Origin: Zanthoxylum bungeanum
Taxonomy: Eukaryota > Streptophyta > Magnoliopsida > Sapindales > Rutaceae
Length of the DNA: 64,000 nucleotides
NCBI GenBank assembly: GCA_019454045.1
Contig: SKCR01023732.1
Location: 744,001 to 808,000, forward strand
Direction of reading: 5' to 3'
The translations under genes were made by a program, and so were the position numbers. The notes under the pieces were generated by a model, which did not search any database, was not told where the DNA came from, and saw only the letters and a program-made list of their open reading frames with translations. Within the stretch, counting starts at the first letter, position 1. Each line of letters starts with the position of its first letter. This document shows, one piece after another, positions 36,700 to 47,816 of the stretch.

Positions 36700-38150
36700 C
36701 TTCATTTACTCATAAATCCATCTAAAAAAATCTTCAAATTCGATGGCAATGCGGATCGCTAGTGAACACTAATAAATGTACATTTATTAAAAGGAAAATT
36801 AATTATTTCACACTTATAGTTTTATTAATCTTCTTAATTTAGCACATTTATGAAATAATAATTAAATTTATGTTTTATATATTTTTATTGTGATTTTTAA
36901 TTCTTATGTAGGTAAAATAATACATTGGATTCATAACTAGAAAAATGGACGTGACATTTAGATTTTGGGAGGCCATAAACTTGAAAGGGTGTTCCAACAG
37001 TGTACAATTTCGGAAATTCCAACTTTGCACAATCTTCATAATTTGGCCATAACTTTTTACTCCGATATCGGATTGAGGCGATTCCAGTTCTAGATGAAAG
37101 AAGACTCAAATATCTACAACTTGCTATTTACAAGAATTTCTAGTTTTAAGATTTTCAAGGTTGAAATTGGTGAAGACGTTAATGTGTATTGCATGTAATT
37201 TTAATTATTAGAAAATAAAGTAAAAAATAAAAAATAAAAAATAAAAGTTGAAATGTCATAATCCATTTTATGTGGATTGTGATCATATTTGCAAAATTAT
37301 CAACAAAAAATTAAAAAAAAGTCAAAAAAGGAAAAAGAAAAATATAAATTAGTAAAAATTTGTTGTTTGTATTTGATTTGGAAAGTTGTAATTAATAGTT
37401 GAGAGATGAGTACTTCTACTATAAATAGAGGTGTTCACCTCTCATTTTTTTCTTCATGCTTTCTTTCAAAGTTCTCTTGTAAAATTTGGGATAGAGTATC
37501 TTGTGTGTTTTATTTTTTAAGCTTTCCTATAATTTATTTTTCTTTCGATAATAAAATTTTTTAAGCTTTCCTATAATTTATTTTTCTTTCGATAATAAAA
37601 TTATGCATGTTTTTCTTCAAATCATGAGTAGTTAATTTCATCATGCTAGTGTAAAGAATGAAGCTCTTAATATGAGAATATAAATTAATATTATTTATAT
37701 TATAATATATAAATTGTAATCTAAATAAGTAATTTAAATCTAGATTAATTATTGACAAACTTTGCTACCGCCTATATGACTGATTTTATTTTTTTGGGCA
37801 TAATTAAGTACCTAACTGGTCTTATTATAGACAAATGTTATCACCGCCTATATGGTTGGTTTTATATGTTTTGACATAATTAATAACGATTTGTATATTA
37901 TAAAACGTAAGATTTCCCTATCTCCTAACCCCAACATTTTAATTTATTGTTGTTGTTTAATTTATAATTTTTTATCACTTCAAACAAATCTAATATTTTT
38001 ATTTCACTCGAATTGTTATTTTATTTTACTAAATTTATTCCATGTGGATCGACCCCGGATTTACCGAATTATTTTATTACTTCGACACTCTTATACTTTG
38101 GAGTAAAGAACCACTTTGTGAGTGTGTCAATCGCCATATTGAGGGTTTCA
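36700..38150 (+). mobile_element. LTR-retrotransposon-derived remnant
   Basis: Contains word strings I know from plant LTRs: GGCCATAACTTTTTACTCCG with GATATCGGATTGAGGCG (37045-37085), a polyadenylation/R-like block with CTATAAATAGAGGTGTTCACC (37421), and GTGGATCGACCCCGGATTTA near 38043 followed by TACTTCGACACTCTTATAC. No gag or pol reading frame is present, so it is a solo LTR or deletion remnant. Ends not defined. A 44-bp tandem duplication sits at 37515-37602. Confidence 0.55.
37515..37602. repeat. 44-bp tandem duplication, two copies
   Basis: AAGCTTTCCTATAATTTA and the following TTTTTCTTTCGATAATAAAA occur at 37519 and again at 37563, identical by eye. It lies inside the LTR-like remnant. 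Confidence 0.9.
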
Positions 38151-38274
38151 ATTCTCATTCCCCCATCTATTTGGGTCGGCTTGGTTCCATGATTCGGATC
38201 ACGGGATCCGGTTCGGAACCGAACCAAACCGTGCGACCGGTCTAGCTAAACTACCCGACCCGAGTTTAAACGGG

Positions 38275-38395
38275 GCAGGTAAAACCCCCAACTGCCTTAG
38301 GCTCTTATAAGAAATGCACTCCTTCAACTCGAATGCAGGTCCTGGTAACCAAGTCCTAAGTCCTTTACCACCAAATCACATCGCCTGGGGCAACA
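38275..38395 (-). mobile_element. Diverged copy of the main SINE family
   Basis: On the minus strand: GCGATGTGATTTGGTGG (box A region), GCATTCGAGTTG (box B, altered), CTTATAAGAGCCTAAGGCAG and GGGGGTTTTACC. Same order as the intact SINEs but more mutated. Confidence 0.75.
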
Positions 38396-38792
38396 TAGAC
38401 AACAATCAACATATGATCACTGAATCAATCAAGAACATATCATTCTCAGCTTCAGAAACATCAATTCCCTTCATCAATAGTACATCATCATAAGATTATA
38501 CAAATGAAACAATAAAAGCACAGTCTTCTTAGTATGAAGATTTCTGCAGTAGATTATTTCGCTCAATTAAAATTACTCCAGGCGCCGAAGCTACATTTGG
38601 CCAGCAACAACTTGCACCATGATTATTCTCTAACAGAAAATGAATTTATTTGCTATTGTTTGAGCTCCCAATCTTAGAATATAAACCCGGGCCACAAGTG
38701 AATGTCCTTGGACTACAACAAAGGGAGCCACAGTACTATTTACATGAGTCGAGTCATAGGACTCGAGGATTTTACCATCAATGTCCTTGATA

Positions 38793-41643
38793 TCAAGCAC
38801 TTTTCAGTCTACCCCTAGTAAGAAATAGATACCTTCTGATTGCAAGTATAAGAACCCAAGTGGTTGCCGCAATTTTCTCCTTGATCATCAAAAGCAATGC
38901 TGAGCTGAGCACAGTCTTCAAGATCTGGGCGTGCAATCCCTTAAAAAAGCCTAGAACCCCTTCTCTTTTCCATATAGCACAGATAACTCCTGCTAATGTT
39001 TTACGGGTTCTTGGCAGTGCTTCCCCAGTCCTGTTGTCATTTGTGTCTGCAGCTTGGATCATTACCTTACACCTGTAAGAAGCAATTATCTTTACTTGTT
39101 CTATGAACAAGCATTTAGTTGAGATGGTTTCAGAGAACAGCTATTTACCTGATTGCAGGATATGTCATAACTGTGGCAATGCTCTTTGAAACTGCACCTA
39201 ACACAAAAGCCATGAAGGCAGAAAGGGCCCGTGGAGATAAGCCCCCTGGTTTATTTTGCTCTCCATTCAGCATCCGTCGTTTCAGTTGATCAAAAACTGT
39301 GTACTGCAGAGAAAATAACATTTCAAATCTCAGTCTTGTTGAAATGTTGCAAGTGGAAGGAACAATACGACGCCCATTATTTTTCAAGTCAAAAAATTCT
39401 CTAGATTTAAACTATACAAGGATCAAGTTGTGTACCTGAATTGCAGGGTTTGAGGTTAGCAGAAGAGAGATGCCTAGGCCATCAAACGCATCGCTCCAAG
39501 AACCCTCTGTGAGGGTCTTCCAAAGACCTTTAGATTTTCCAAAAGAACTTGTCTGCATCCTTGAGGAGGCTGTATCCAGGGGCTATACAGTAGTAAAAGT
39601 TGCAGTCAAACATCAACTTTAAGAAGTAAAACGTAAGCATCCTGTGTGGATTTGAAGGATGATACAGGAATTCAAATAAGAGTTGGAATTTCACAACAAA
39701 AAGAATTAGTATTCGACAACTTTATTTCTTTTCTTTTCCACCATCCACATCAAGATAAAATAGGATTGGTCCAGAAACTGGATTCATAGTCGGAAAGCAA
39801 TTGGCTACACAAAGGTCCCAGGTTCTATATTCCAATATCAGAAACCAAGGTTCTCAACCAAAAGAAGAGAAACTTGCCAAATGGTGTCTTACCTGAGTGA
39901 TGATGGCAGTGCAAGCCCCAGCAGTAGCAGCAATAATCAAATTTGCTTTTGTTCCAATTGATTTGTTACCACTCTTGTTCAGATATAACCTCTTGAAATA
40001 GCTGTACCCATAGAAGTACACAAACTGCGAAATAAAGGACTGAAGGTTTTTCGTCCCTAGACCTTGGTATAATGAAACAACCTGACCGTTGGATATAGCT
40101 TCCCAAAGAACATCTGAAAGGTGCCTACAAGAGCCAAGAGAAAAGCAGAAGAAATCAAATTAACGGTAAGTCAAATCCATGTCCCACCTGCTGGCTTAAA
40201 CACTTGTTCATACAGTGCCTTTAGTGAAATATTTAGATTATTTTACACCTGGGAAGAAATAGAACTAATAAATGATCCAGATATACAAGATAGGGAACCA
40301 AACAACAAAATTTATACAAATAAATCATAATGGAACTCATATGAGAAAATTCCATCCCATTTTTTAGCCAGAAGAGAAAACTTACTGTTTTATAAAAGGA
40401 AAAGAAGATATATAGGATGGTGACAAAAAGGGAGAACAATTAACTTCCTTGTAACTACGATTAGACCATAAAATATAGTTGAGATGAGCAGAGCGTAGTT
40501 CAGTTTTTCAAAATTGCATTTGAGTTCAATCAAGGGAATATTTGTAGCTGTTGTGCTTCTTCTTAGTTTCAATAACACTGAACTAATAAACACCAACCGC
40601 CCACCTACTTATATTTGATGCAAGTGATTTCATTCTATAGCAGTTGCCGACCACAAGACCTCAACTCAAAACACACCAAGTTTGTGAACAGGTTATGGGG
40701 AAAAATTAGGAAAGAAACGATGCCAACCTGCACAATTTTAATCAAATCAGAATATCCAGCAATCCACCAATAAACTCTTAAACAGAAGCCTCCCTAACCC
40801 TAATGGCCAACAAGTAGACCTAAATATTACGAAACCCTGTAAAAATTCCTGCCTGAGTCAATCAATTTTAACAACAATATAACAATGCCTGCCTGATTCA
40901 ACCAATTTTTTTTCACCAAATAGCAATACAAAGAGACAAATATCAGCCGAGAAATGATAAGCCAAACAAGACCTAAATATTACGAAACTCTGTAAAAATT
41001 CTGTATTTAAGCGATCTGGAAAAACATAGTGCTTAGCTTATAAGAAACGTCAACCCGTACCCCCATTATTTCTCAAACTTGGGTGACTGCGGGGGCAAAG
41101 CGCATCCATGGCCGAGCTAGCTGGGCCAGGCGCAGGGGTGAAGCAAGGAGGTTTTCTGATGGGAATTTTGCAATTTTTAAGGGTTTAATTTATAAATTCA
41201 GGTATATTTCCATTATTTATAGTACTAACAGTTGAAAAAAATTGAGGGGGTCGGCTGACACCCGACATACAAGAGGCTTCCCCGCCGCCAAATGAATAAT
41301 TTTGTAGTACTTTCAAATCACATATAATCAATAATCTAAACATAAGTTACATAACTTATAAAGGATATTTACAAACTTCTTGCCAACTTCTAAATTCAAT
41401 AACTTGATCACGATCAAACAGAAACAACACATAACCAGATAAAGAAACAACAAAACATTATCAAAGGCATTAAAAAAATAATAAAAATTAGATGGGCAAC
41501 CTGTATTTTTGCTGGCCATGAGCTCCAACCTCGGCCTGGTACTTGGTCTTACACGTGTCAAGCGGATACAATATCGTGGTGCTCAACAGCGATCCTATCG
41601 CTCCTGACGTTGCCTCTGATAAAGATTCAAGATCAACTCCCAT
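38793..41643 (-). CDS. PNC2: Peroxisomal adenine nucleotide carrier (PNC1/PNC2)
   Basis: Mitochondrial-carrier-family protein of the peroxisome membrane that brings ATP in against AMP/ADP, feeding fatty-acid activation for beta-oxidation. Five exons (41643-41501, 40124-39893, 39582-39436, 39303-39149, 39072-38793) join in frame to 318 residues, close to the usual length. It starts [20 protein letters not shown]. The three carrier signature sites appear as [20 protein letters not shown] and YPAIRCKVMIQ, one per repeat of two membrane helices. It ends [13 protein letters not shown]. The choice between PNC1 and PNC2 is not settled; the neighbouring kinesin and MIRO1 point to the PNC2 locus as I remember it. 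Intron 1 (40125-41500) is long and holds a GC-rich insert near 41090-41290. Confidence 0.94.
41090..41300. other. GC-rich insert in PNC intron 1
   Basis: GCGGGGGCAAAGCGCATCC, GAGCTAGCTGGGCCAGGCGC and GGGGGTCGGCTGACACCCG stand out from AT-rich intron DNA. It looks like an old transposon fragment (the GACCCCCTCAATTTTTTT string on the minus strand is common in plant repeats), but I could not find ends. Confidence 0.4.
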
Positions 41644-42009
41644 TTTTTAACTACCCAAATTTCAAATTTCATCAACCCAATTCACAGAATTATATATAAC
41701 TCACACGTGATGACCAAAAATCAAATAAAATTTGGAGTCATCTGAGAAAGCAATTGAATGTGAAGCTTGAAGATATAATAAAGGGTCGTTTTGTGTAATG
41801 TTTATGACTTTGATTTGGCGTTTTGTTAGGACTGTGGAGAATTGAAAGCGATATTTCGGTTTTTTTGGGCTACTCCTACCAAAATGGTTTGGTTTTTTTT
41901 TCTGACGGATGGCACGAGGTTAGATGTCTATTATCACCGACTTTGATCTGACTTTATTTAAATAATTTGAAAGGAATTTGCAATGATTTTTTTTTTTGTC
42001 TGGGATTCA

Positions 42010-42811
42010 TAATCGGGAGGTAGTGGGCCGGGCCGGACCCGTGTTTAACTTGGGTTCAGGAAAAGTTCGGTCCAGGTGTCTTCCTATTGGGATCGGATCC
42101 GGGCTTTATCCGGCCATTTTTTTTAAAAAAAAAATTATACAAATAAAAAAATACATTCACGCTATATACAAAGACAATTCACAAATAAATCGAAAGTTTC
42201 ATCGATAAATTAACAATTTAAATGGTACAAACAAAGAAAAATGATACAAACATGAAACATATATATATATATATATATATATATCTATATAATAAAGGAG
42301 AATGGTGTTGGAGGAAAGAGAGTGTATCCAACGGTTCTCTTTATGTGGCTTAATTGACGGCCCAGATCATTTCATTGGTAATTGGAGGAAAGAGAGTGAA
42401 TTGATTGATGGAAAGGGTAAAAAAATTTCAAATTTTCAAATTAAAAAATAGAAAGTTAAAATAAAATCATTTAATTAAAAAATAAAATCATTTTCAAATT
42501 TTCAAATTAAAAAATAGAAAATTAAAATAAAATCATTTAATTAAAAAATACTGTAACACCGTGCCGTAGACACGGGCATCATTTAATTAAAAAATAAAAT
42601 CATTTAATTCTGTAATACCGTGCCGTAGGCACGGGCAAATACCGTGTCGTAGGCACATGCCAGATACTGTAACACCGTGCCGTAGGCATGGGCAAAAACT
42701 AATATATATATATTGGTTTTGGCCCGGGCCAAAATTGCTAAGCTCGGCTCGGACCCGAGCCAGGCTTTTGATTATAGGGCCGGTCCGGGCCCGGACTTTT
42801 CTGCCACCCTT
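42010..42811. mobile_element. hAT-type MITE, sister of 24394-24879, split by a Helitron
   Basis: Left part has GTGGGCCGGGCCGG and TCCGGGC words, and ATACAAAGACAATTCACAAATAAATC, which also occurs in the 24394 copy; the right part has GGCCCGGGCCAAAATTG and ends GGACTTTTCTGCCACCCTTA. The left TIR is damaged. Removing 42284-42702 restores the order of the sister element. Confidence 0.85.
42284..42702 (+). mobile_element. Small non-autonomous Helitron nested in the MITE
   Basis: Starts TCTATATAATAAAGGAG after an A and ends GGGCAAAAACTAA before a T, which fits 5' TC, 3' CTRR and insertion between A and T. The last hairpin (CCGTGCC-GTA-GGCATGG) lies a few bases before CTAA. Four hairpin units occur at about 42553, 42617, 42648 and 42674. 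No Rep/helicase coding. Confidence 0.85.
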
Positions 42812-43040
42812 AGAGACGACTAAAATTGATAAATCTCAATTCGTTTCGGCTGATTATCATGTCTAGATAGCATTTTAGTATCCCAACCCAAAGGATAATT
42901 TAGTTTTATTTTCTTTTTAAAAAGAAAATGATTATTTAGTTAACTTAATTCTTATAGGGAAAGCATGTTTAGGATTTAGATGAGTGAAAGTACAATATAC
43001 AAAGGAAGAAATTTAAATCTTATTTTGATATATATATAAA
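42812..43040. other. Short spacer
   Basis: AT-rich; nothing recognised. Confidence 0.3.
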
Positions 43041-44210
43041 AGGTGTCTGCTTCAGCTGCATCAGCTGCCTCAGATGCTTGTTGTTTTCGTTTCAGAAGCT
43101 TGCCATTTTCTCTGCCCTGAATAAGCAGCATACCAGGAGATGTCTGCTTTGGCTACATCAGTTGTCTAAGATGTTTACTGTTTTCGTTTCACGTGCTTGC
43201 TATTTTCTCTGCTATATAATTCTTTTGGCAAGGTTTGGATCTCTTATTGATCACTTAGCCAAATTATTTTGGAGTTGTGATTTTTTGATCCCTCAAATTA
43301 TCTCACTAGACCCCACTTATCAATTAAACCAATTAATTTCCAAATATATCCTTATAAAAAGCACAAGTAATTTTTTCTCTAAAAACCTGAATAAACAACA
43401 CATTAAGAGATGTCTGCTTCGGCTGCATTAGATATCTCAGATGCTTGCTGTTTCGTTTCACATGCTTGCGATTTTCTCCGCCCTGAATAAGTAGCACACC
43501 AAGAGGTGTTTGTTTCGGTTGCATCAACTGTCTCAGATGCTTGTTGTTTTCGTTTCACATGCTTGCTGTTTTCTATGCCTTGAATATGGGTGACAATTTG
43601 GGTCAGGATTCGTTTATTCGTTCGATTCGATTCACTTTAAAGCGAATACGGGTTTGAAAAAATGGATTCGTTTAATAAATGGGTCAATTCGATTCGATTC
43701 GTTTATGAAACGAATCGAATACGAATTTAAGCTCATTGATTCGTTTATTCGTTTATGATTCGTTTTACTATTTGTATTTACTAGTTCTGGTTAATTTTCA
43801 ATTAATATTCAAGAAATTATAGCTAATTATCATAGAAAAAAAATTAATATTTTCGATATTGGTGAGGTATTTTTAGTAAATATATTAATTACATATTTCT
43901 TATGTATATATTTATGAAGAATCAATGTAAATCAAGTGTGGTAAATTATTTTATTAAATAATATCATTGACTAAACGAATAAACGAATATTCGTATTCGA
44001 TTCGTTTAATAAATGAATCGAATACGAATCCATCACATTTTGATTCGATTCGTTTAGGATTCGATACAAATTCGATTCGCTGATTCGTTTTGCCACCCCT
44101 AGTCTTGAATAAGTAGCACACCAAGAGGTGTTTGCTTGGGTTGCATCAACTGTCTCAGATGATTGCTATTTTCGTTTCACATGCTTGCCATTTTCTCTAC
44201 TATATATATC
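43041..44210. repeat. Minisatellite of about 100-bp units, five copies in two blocks, split by a MITE
   Basis: Units begin AGGTGTCTGCTTCAGCTGC or a variant and contain CTCAGATGCTTG, TTTTCGTTTCACATGCTTGC and CCTGAATAAGTAGCACACC. Copies start near 43041, 43138, 43406, 43504 and 44126. The fourth is split by the MITE at 43585-44101. Between the second and third copies lies about 190 bp of unrelated AT-rich DNA. Not coding; frames do not stay open. Confidence 0.88.
43585..44101. mobile_element. hAT-type MITE, sister of 30656-31142
   Basis: Ends TATGGGTGACA and TGCCACCCCTA; target duplication GCCTTGAA at 43577-43584 against GTCTTGAA at 44102-44109 (one mismatch). Subterminal TCGATTCG and GAATCGAATACG words. 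Its removal rejoins a minisatellite unit exactly. Confidence 0.93.
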
Positions 44211-44458
44211 TTTGGGCTTGGCTTGGGCCTATTATTGATTCATAATTCTAATTTTATTTCACTAGCCCAATAAACTTTGTAATTCACAAAATTCTATTTT
44301 TATTTCTTCTGCTACAATAACTACAGGGTCTCTTCTTCTATCACATGACATGCATATATTCTTCAGCAATCGATTTCACCTGTTTCAGCTGCTTCAGTTT
44401 CACACTTACTCAATGGCGTAAAATACAAGTATGGTGTGTGATGTGAAATGGATATTAG

Positions 44459-44645
44459 ATTTTTTTTTTTTTTAAATCGTTGGAAATTCCGTCGTCAAAT
44501 CATCATTTTCGAGCTTAAGCGAAGTAGGTAAAACCTCCAGCTGTCTTAGGTTCTTACAAGAAACGTACTCCCTGGATTCGAACTCATGACCTCAAGTTGA
44601 GATCCCGAACCCTACACCATCAAGCCACGTCTCTCGAGGACAATT
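44459..44645 (-). mobile_element. Diverged copy of the main SINE family
   Basis: On the minus strand: GACGTGGCTTGATGG, GAGTTCGAATCC, CTTGTAAGAACCTAAGACAG, GGTTTTACC and an A-tail. Flanked by GGATATTAG on the left and GGGTATTAG on the right, an imperfect target duplication. Confidence 0.85.
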
Positions 44646-45289
44646 GGGTATTAGTTGTTACCTGCATAACTCAGATTTTTAAAATTAAATGTTATGTAAC
44701 TATTAGATTGCTCTAGAGTTGTTATTAGTGACTTTAAATGAGTTTAATTCAAATTACAGATTCTGTTATGTAAAATACAAATATGGTGTGTGATATGAAT
44801 TGGATATTAGTTGTTATCTGCATAACTCAGATTTATATGTTACTGTAAAATATGGGCCTACTCCATTAATGTTTCTGCAAATTTTAGAAGGGAAATGGTG
44901 CATTTGGAGGAGGGAAGTTAGTTGTGTAATTTGTGTTTTTATGTATTAATTTAAAGTTTAGCGGCGGAATTTCGAATGATTACGAAAAAAAAATCTAATG
45001 TTTGTATTTGCAAAATATTTGTGTGAAATAATATAAATGCAAATAAATTTAATGTTTGCCTTGCAAATTAAGGTTATTTTATCCTAATATAAGCTTGATG
45101 CAGGATCATGGATTCATTGTTTGTTTTGATATTAAAAGTTTATTTATTTAGTATTTGGATATGAAAAGAGAGGCAAAAGGTGACCACCTAATAGTCTGAA
45201 AATAAACCATCTCTTATTTAAAGAATGTTATAATGTAGAAATCATAAGTTTAAATAAGTTGTGATATGAAATCACTAAAATTAAGACAG
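44646..45289. other. Spacer with a duplicated SINE-free site
   Basis: 44764-44840 repeats the sequence that flanks the SINE at 44459, without the SINE. Near 44959 AGCGGCGGAATTTCGAATG with an A-run looks like the 3' tail of another SINE copy. No gene. Confidence 0.55.
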
Positions 45290-45294
45290 CTAAC

Positions 45295-47805
45295 TGTTAG
45301 GGTTGGTGCTCCGAGTGCCAATCCGGATCGTATTTGTGTCTGATTCATTAATACGAGCGGTTCAATTTTCCATAATATTACTAATTCTACTGGTAGCACC
45401 CTTGTCTTTTATAAGCTTATTCGGTCTAATTTGATTATGATTAGATCGAAACTGAATATGGTTCAGTGATACGTGTATATTAGACAAAGACCATAGGATT
45501 TACAGTAAAGTGCAAAGTTACAACGTAATTTGTAATTGACATTGGGAAGCGCACTATTAGTTGTATATCCTTAAATAAAGTTTCTGATCAAGATTTGCTA
45601 ACACGGGTCGGTTAGTAAAATCCGTTGAGACCAGTACATGTCGTATATCGTGACTTGGTCTGATGGTTTATCCCGGTGAACCATGAGTCTTGGGAGACTC
45701 ATATAGACATGTAGGTGTTTATTTGATAAGACATTGAACGACTCACTGAAGGTTTCCTAATAGATGGTACACCAACGTCAATAGGAACCTTCTCGAGTTG
45801 AGCGAGCATAGTGGTCTTTCGACTTGAGATACCACAGTGAGATATATGAGTTATCGTCCACACTTTGATGGCAGTCACGTCAACGATCTATCCATGATCA
45901 GACCTCCGCATGTTCGTTGGGTGTGGACTGATGCTCATGATATCTAGTGCGTATCAAGATATGATCCATCAGTCTTGTGTACATGGCATATGCATACTCA
46001 CGTGTTTATGATCTATTAAATCCATGGTCGTGGTATAACGTCGGAAACTAGTTCCGAGTGTTATTTAGAGATCGTAAATTGAAAGTCGACTGTATTATAC
46101 CGAACGGATTTGACGTTCTCATCTATATCCCAGGTATAATACGGATAGCCTGTGACGGAGGGATTATACGTATGCAGTGACCTCGGCTTGCATAGTTTAG
46201 CGAGATTATATGTGGTCGTCATAATCCATGAGTGGGTGGATTATGGACACGAAATTGGATTTTGTGACGGATAAACCTAAACTTAGAGAGTCTCACAATA
46301 TGAAGTGTACTCGTTGAGCACTTGGGCAACTCGATACGAATAATACGAATTATTCATAATACTTCACCGGATTAAATGAGTTAATTCGGATCGTTTAATC
46401 GTTAAACGATAAAACATGCATTAGGGAATTTTGTCCGCTAATAATTATTGTGTATTTGTATTTGATACATAATACGATTAGATACACATTAATTATTCGT
46501 CAAACGAGATTTTGACACATGCCATAAATATATGTATTTACTATTTATTGTAAATAAAATACATATATAATAATAATTACATTAATTAATTATTTGGATA
46601 TTTAATTGTTAAATATTTAAATTATTAATTAATAAAATTTTCCATAAATGTTATGGAAATTGTTTAATTATTATTGGAACATTTGGCTTGCTTTAAATAT
46701 ACTTTATATGTGTTCCAATTTGATTGGATTAGATAAAGTAAGTTTGATTTTAATTTGATTAAAGTAATAAAATGACAAAATTGCCCTTGGATGGCTTTTT
46801 AAAAAGGAAAAAGTTGCTTTCTTCTTCACCTTTTTACTACCATTTTCGTGAGCTCCATGAAAGAAAAATGGGTTTCAACTTTGCTTTGAAAATCCATGAA
46901 GAATTTGAAGAAAAATCAAGGAAAAAAGCTTAGGATTCAAGGGAATTAAAGGTAATTCTTTATACCCAAGCTTAGTAAATTTGATTTATTATTCCTTGAT
47001 AATATAGAAGGGTTCTAGGGTTCTTCAAATCTGAAAAATTTGGGGCTTTTGGCTTTGGTAGTTGAATTGGAAGTGGTTGAGCATGTGTGAAGTGAAATTG
47101 GTGAATATTATTGTAATATTAGGCCAATTTATTCAATTGTTGAAGTGTTGCCATTCTAGAGTTGTTGATCCACTCTAAATAGCCTAAAATTGTTCTAGAG
47201 TTGCTCATTTGTGGTGGGACTCATTTGGTGATGGATTATTTAGATTAATTTTGTAGAAAATTGGATTTAAAGCATGAATTTTGGGCAATTTCGTTTTCTG
47301 TTATTGACCTGGAAATGATTCTGATTTTATGATGAAATTGGTGTCTTTTGAATATTTTGGATGCATTTTGGGAGTTGGCATAATTTCCGGAAAGTGTTTC
47401 GAACTTGAAATAAGCGAAAACGGCCAAAAACGGCGTTACCGGGTGCATTTTGAGCCAACTGGGTGACGGCATGTGAAAACAGTGATTCTGTCACTGTTTG
47501 GGCAGCCCATGAACTGCCCCGACACTATTGGAGCTGACCTGGACAGTTTCCATAAGTGTCGGGTAGTCGGTTCAGTCAAAAATGCGTTTTAGACAATTTT
47601 ACGGAAAAACGATTTTCGTAAAAGTTTCGCGAGTTTCAACTATATTTATGTTAATATTTGATATTAAATAAATTGGTTTAGGTGATATATGAATAAATTA
47701 TTCATATTAGATATTGAATAATTTATTCGGTATTTTAAAAAAAATTAAAATACAATTTCGCCCGGACTCGCGCTTCCGCTGCGCCCAACGCCCAAAACCC
47801 CAACA
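45295..47805 (+). mobile_element. Solo LTR-like block, plus orientation
   Basis: Starts TGTTAGGGTTGGTGCTCC and ends GCCCAAAACCCCAACA, flanked by the 5-bp word CTAAC on both sides (45290-45294 and 47806-47810). TG...CA ends plus a 5-bp duplication are the marks of an LTR insertion. About 2.5 kb with no gag or pol frame, so a solo LTR of a long-LTR element or a non-coding (LARD-type) derivative. The orientation is suggested by CGCGCTTCCGCTGCGCCC near the end. Confidence 0.75.
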
Positions 47806-47816
47806 CTAACAACAAC

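Noticed and set aside
43041..44210. Regular repeat that could be mistaken for a CRISPR array
   Set aside because: Units are about 100 bp, diverged and adjacent without unique spacers, and this is plant nuclear DNA.
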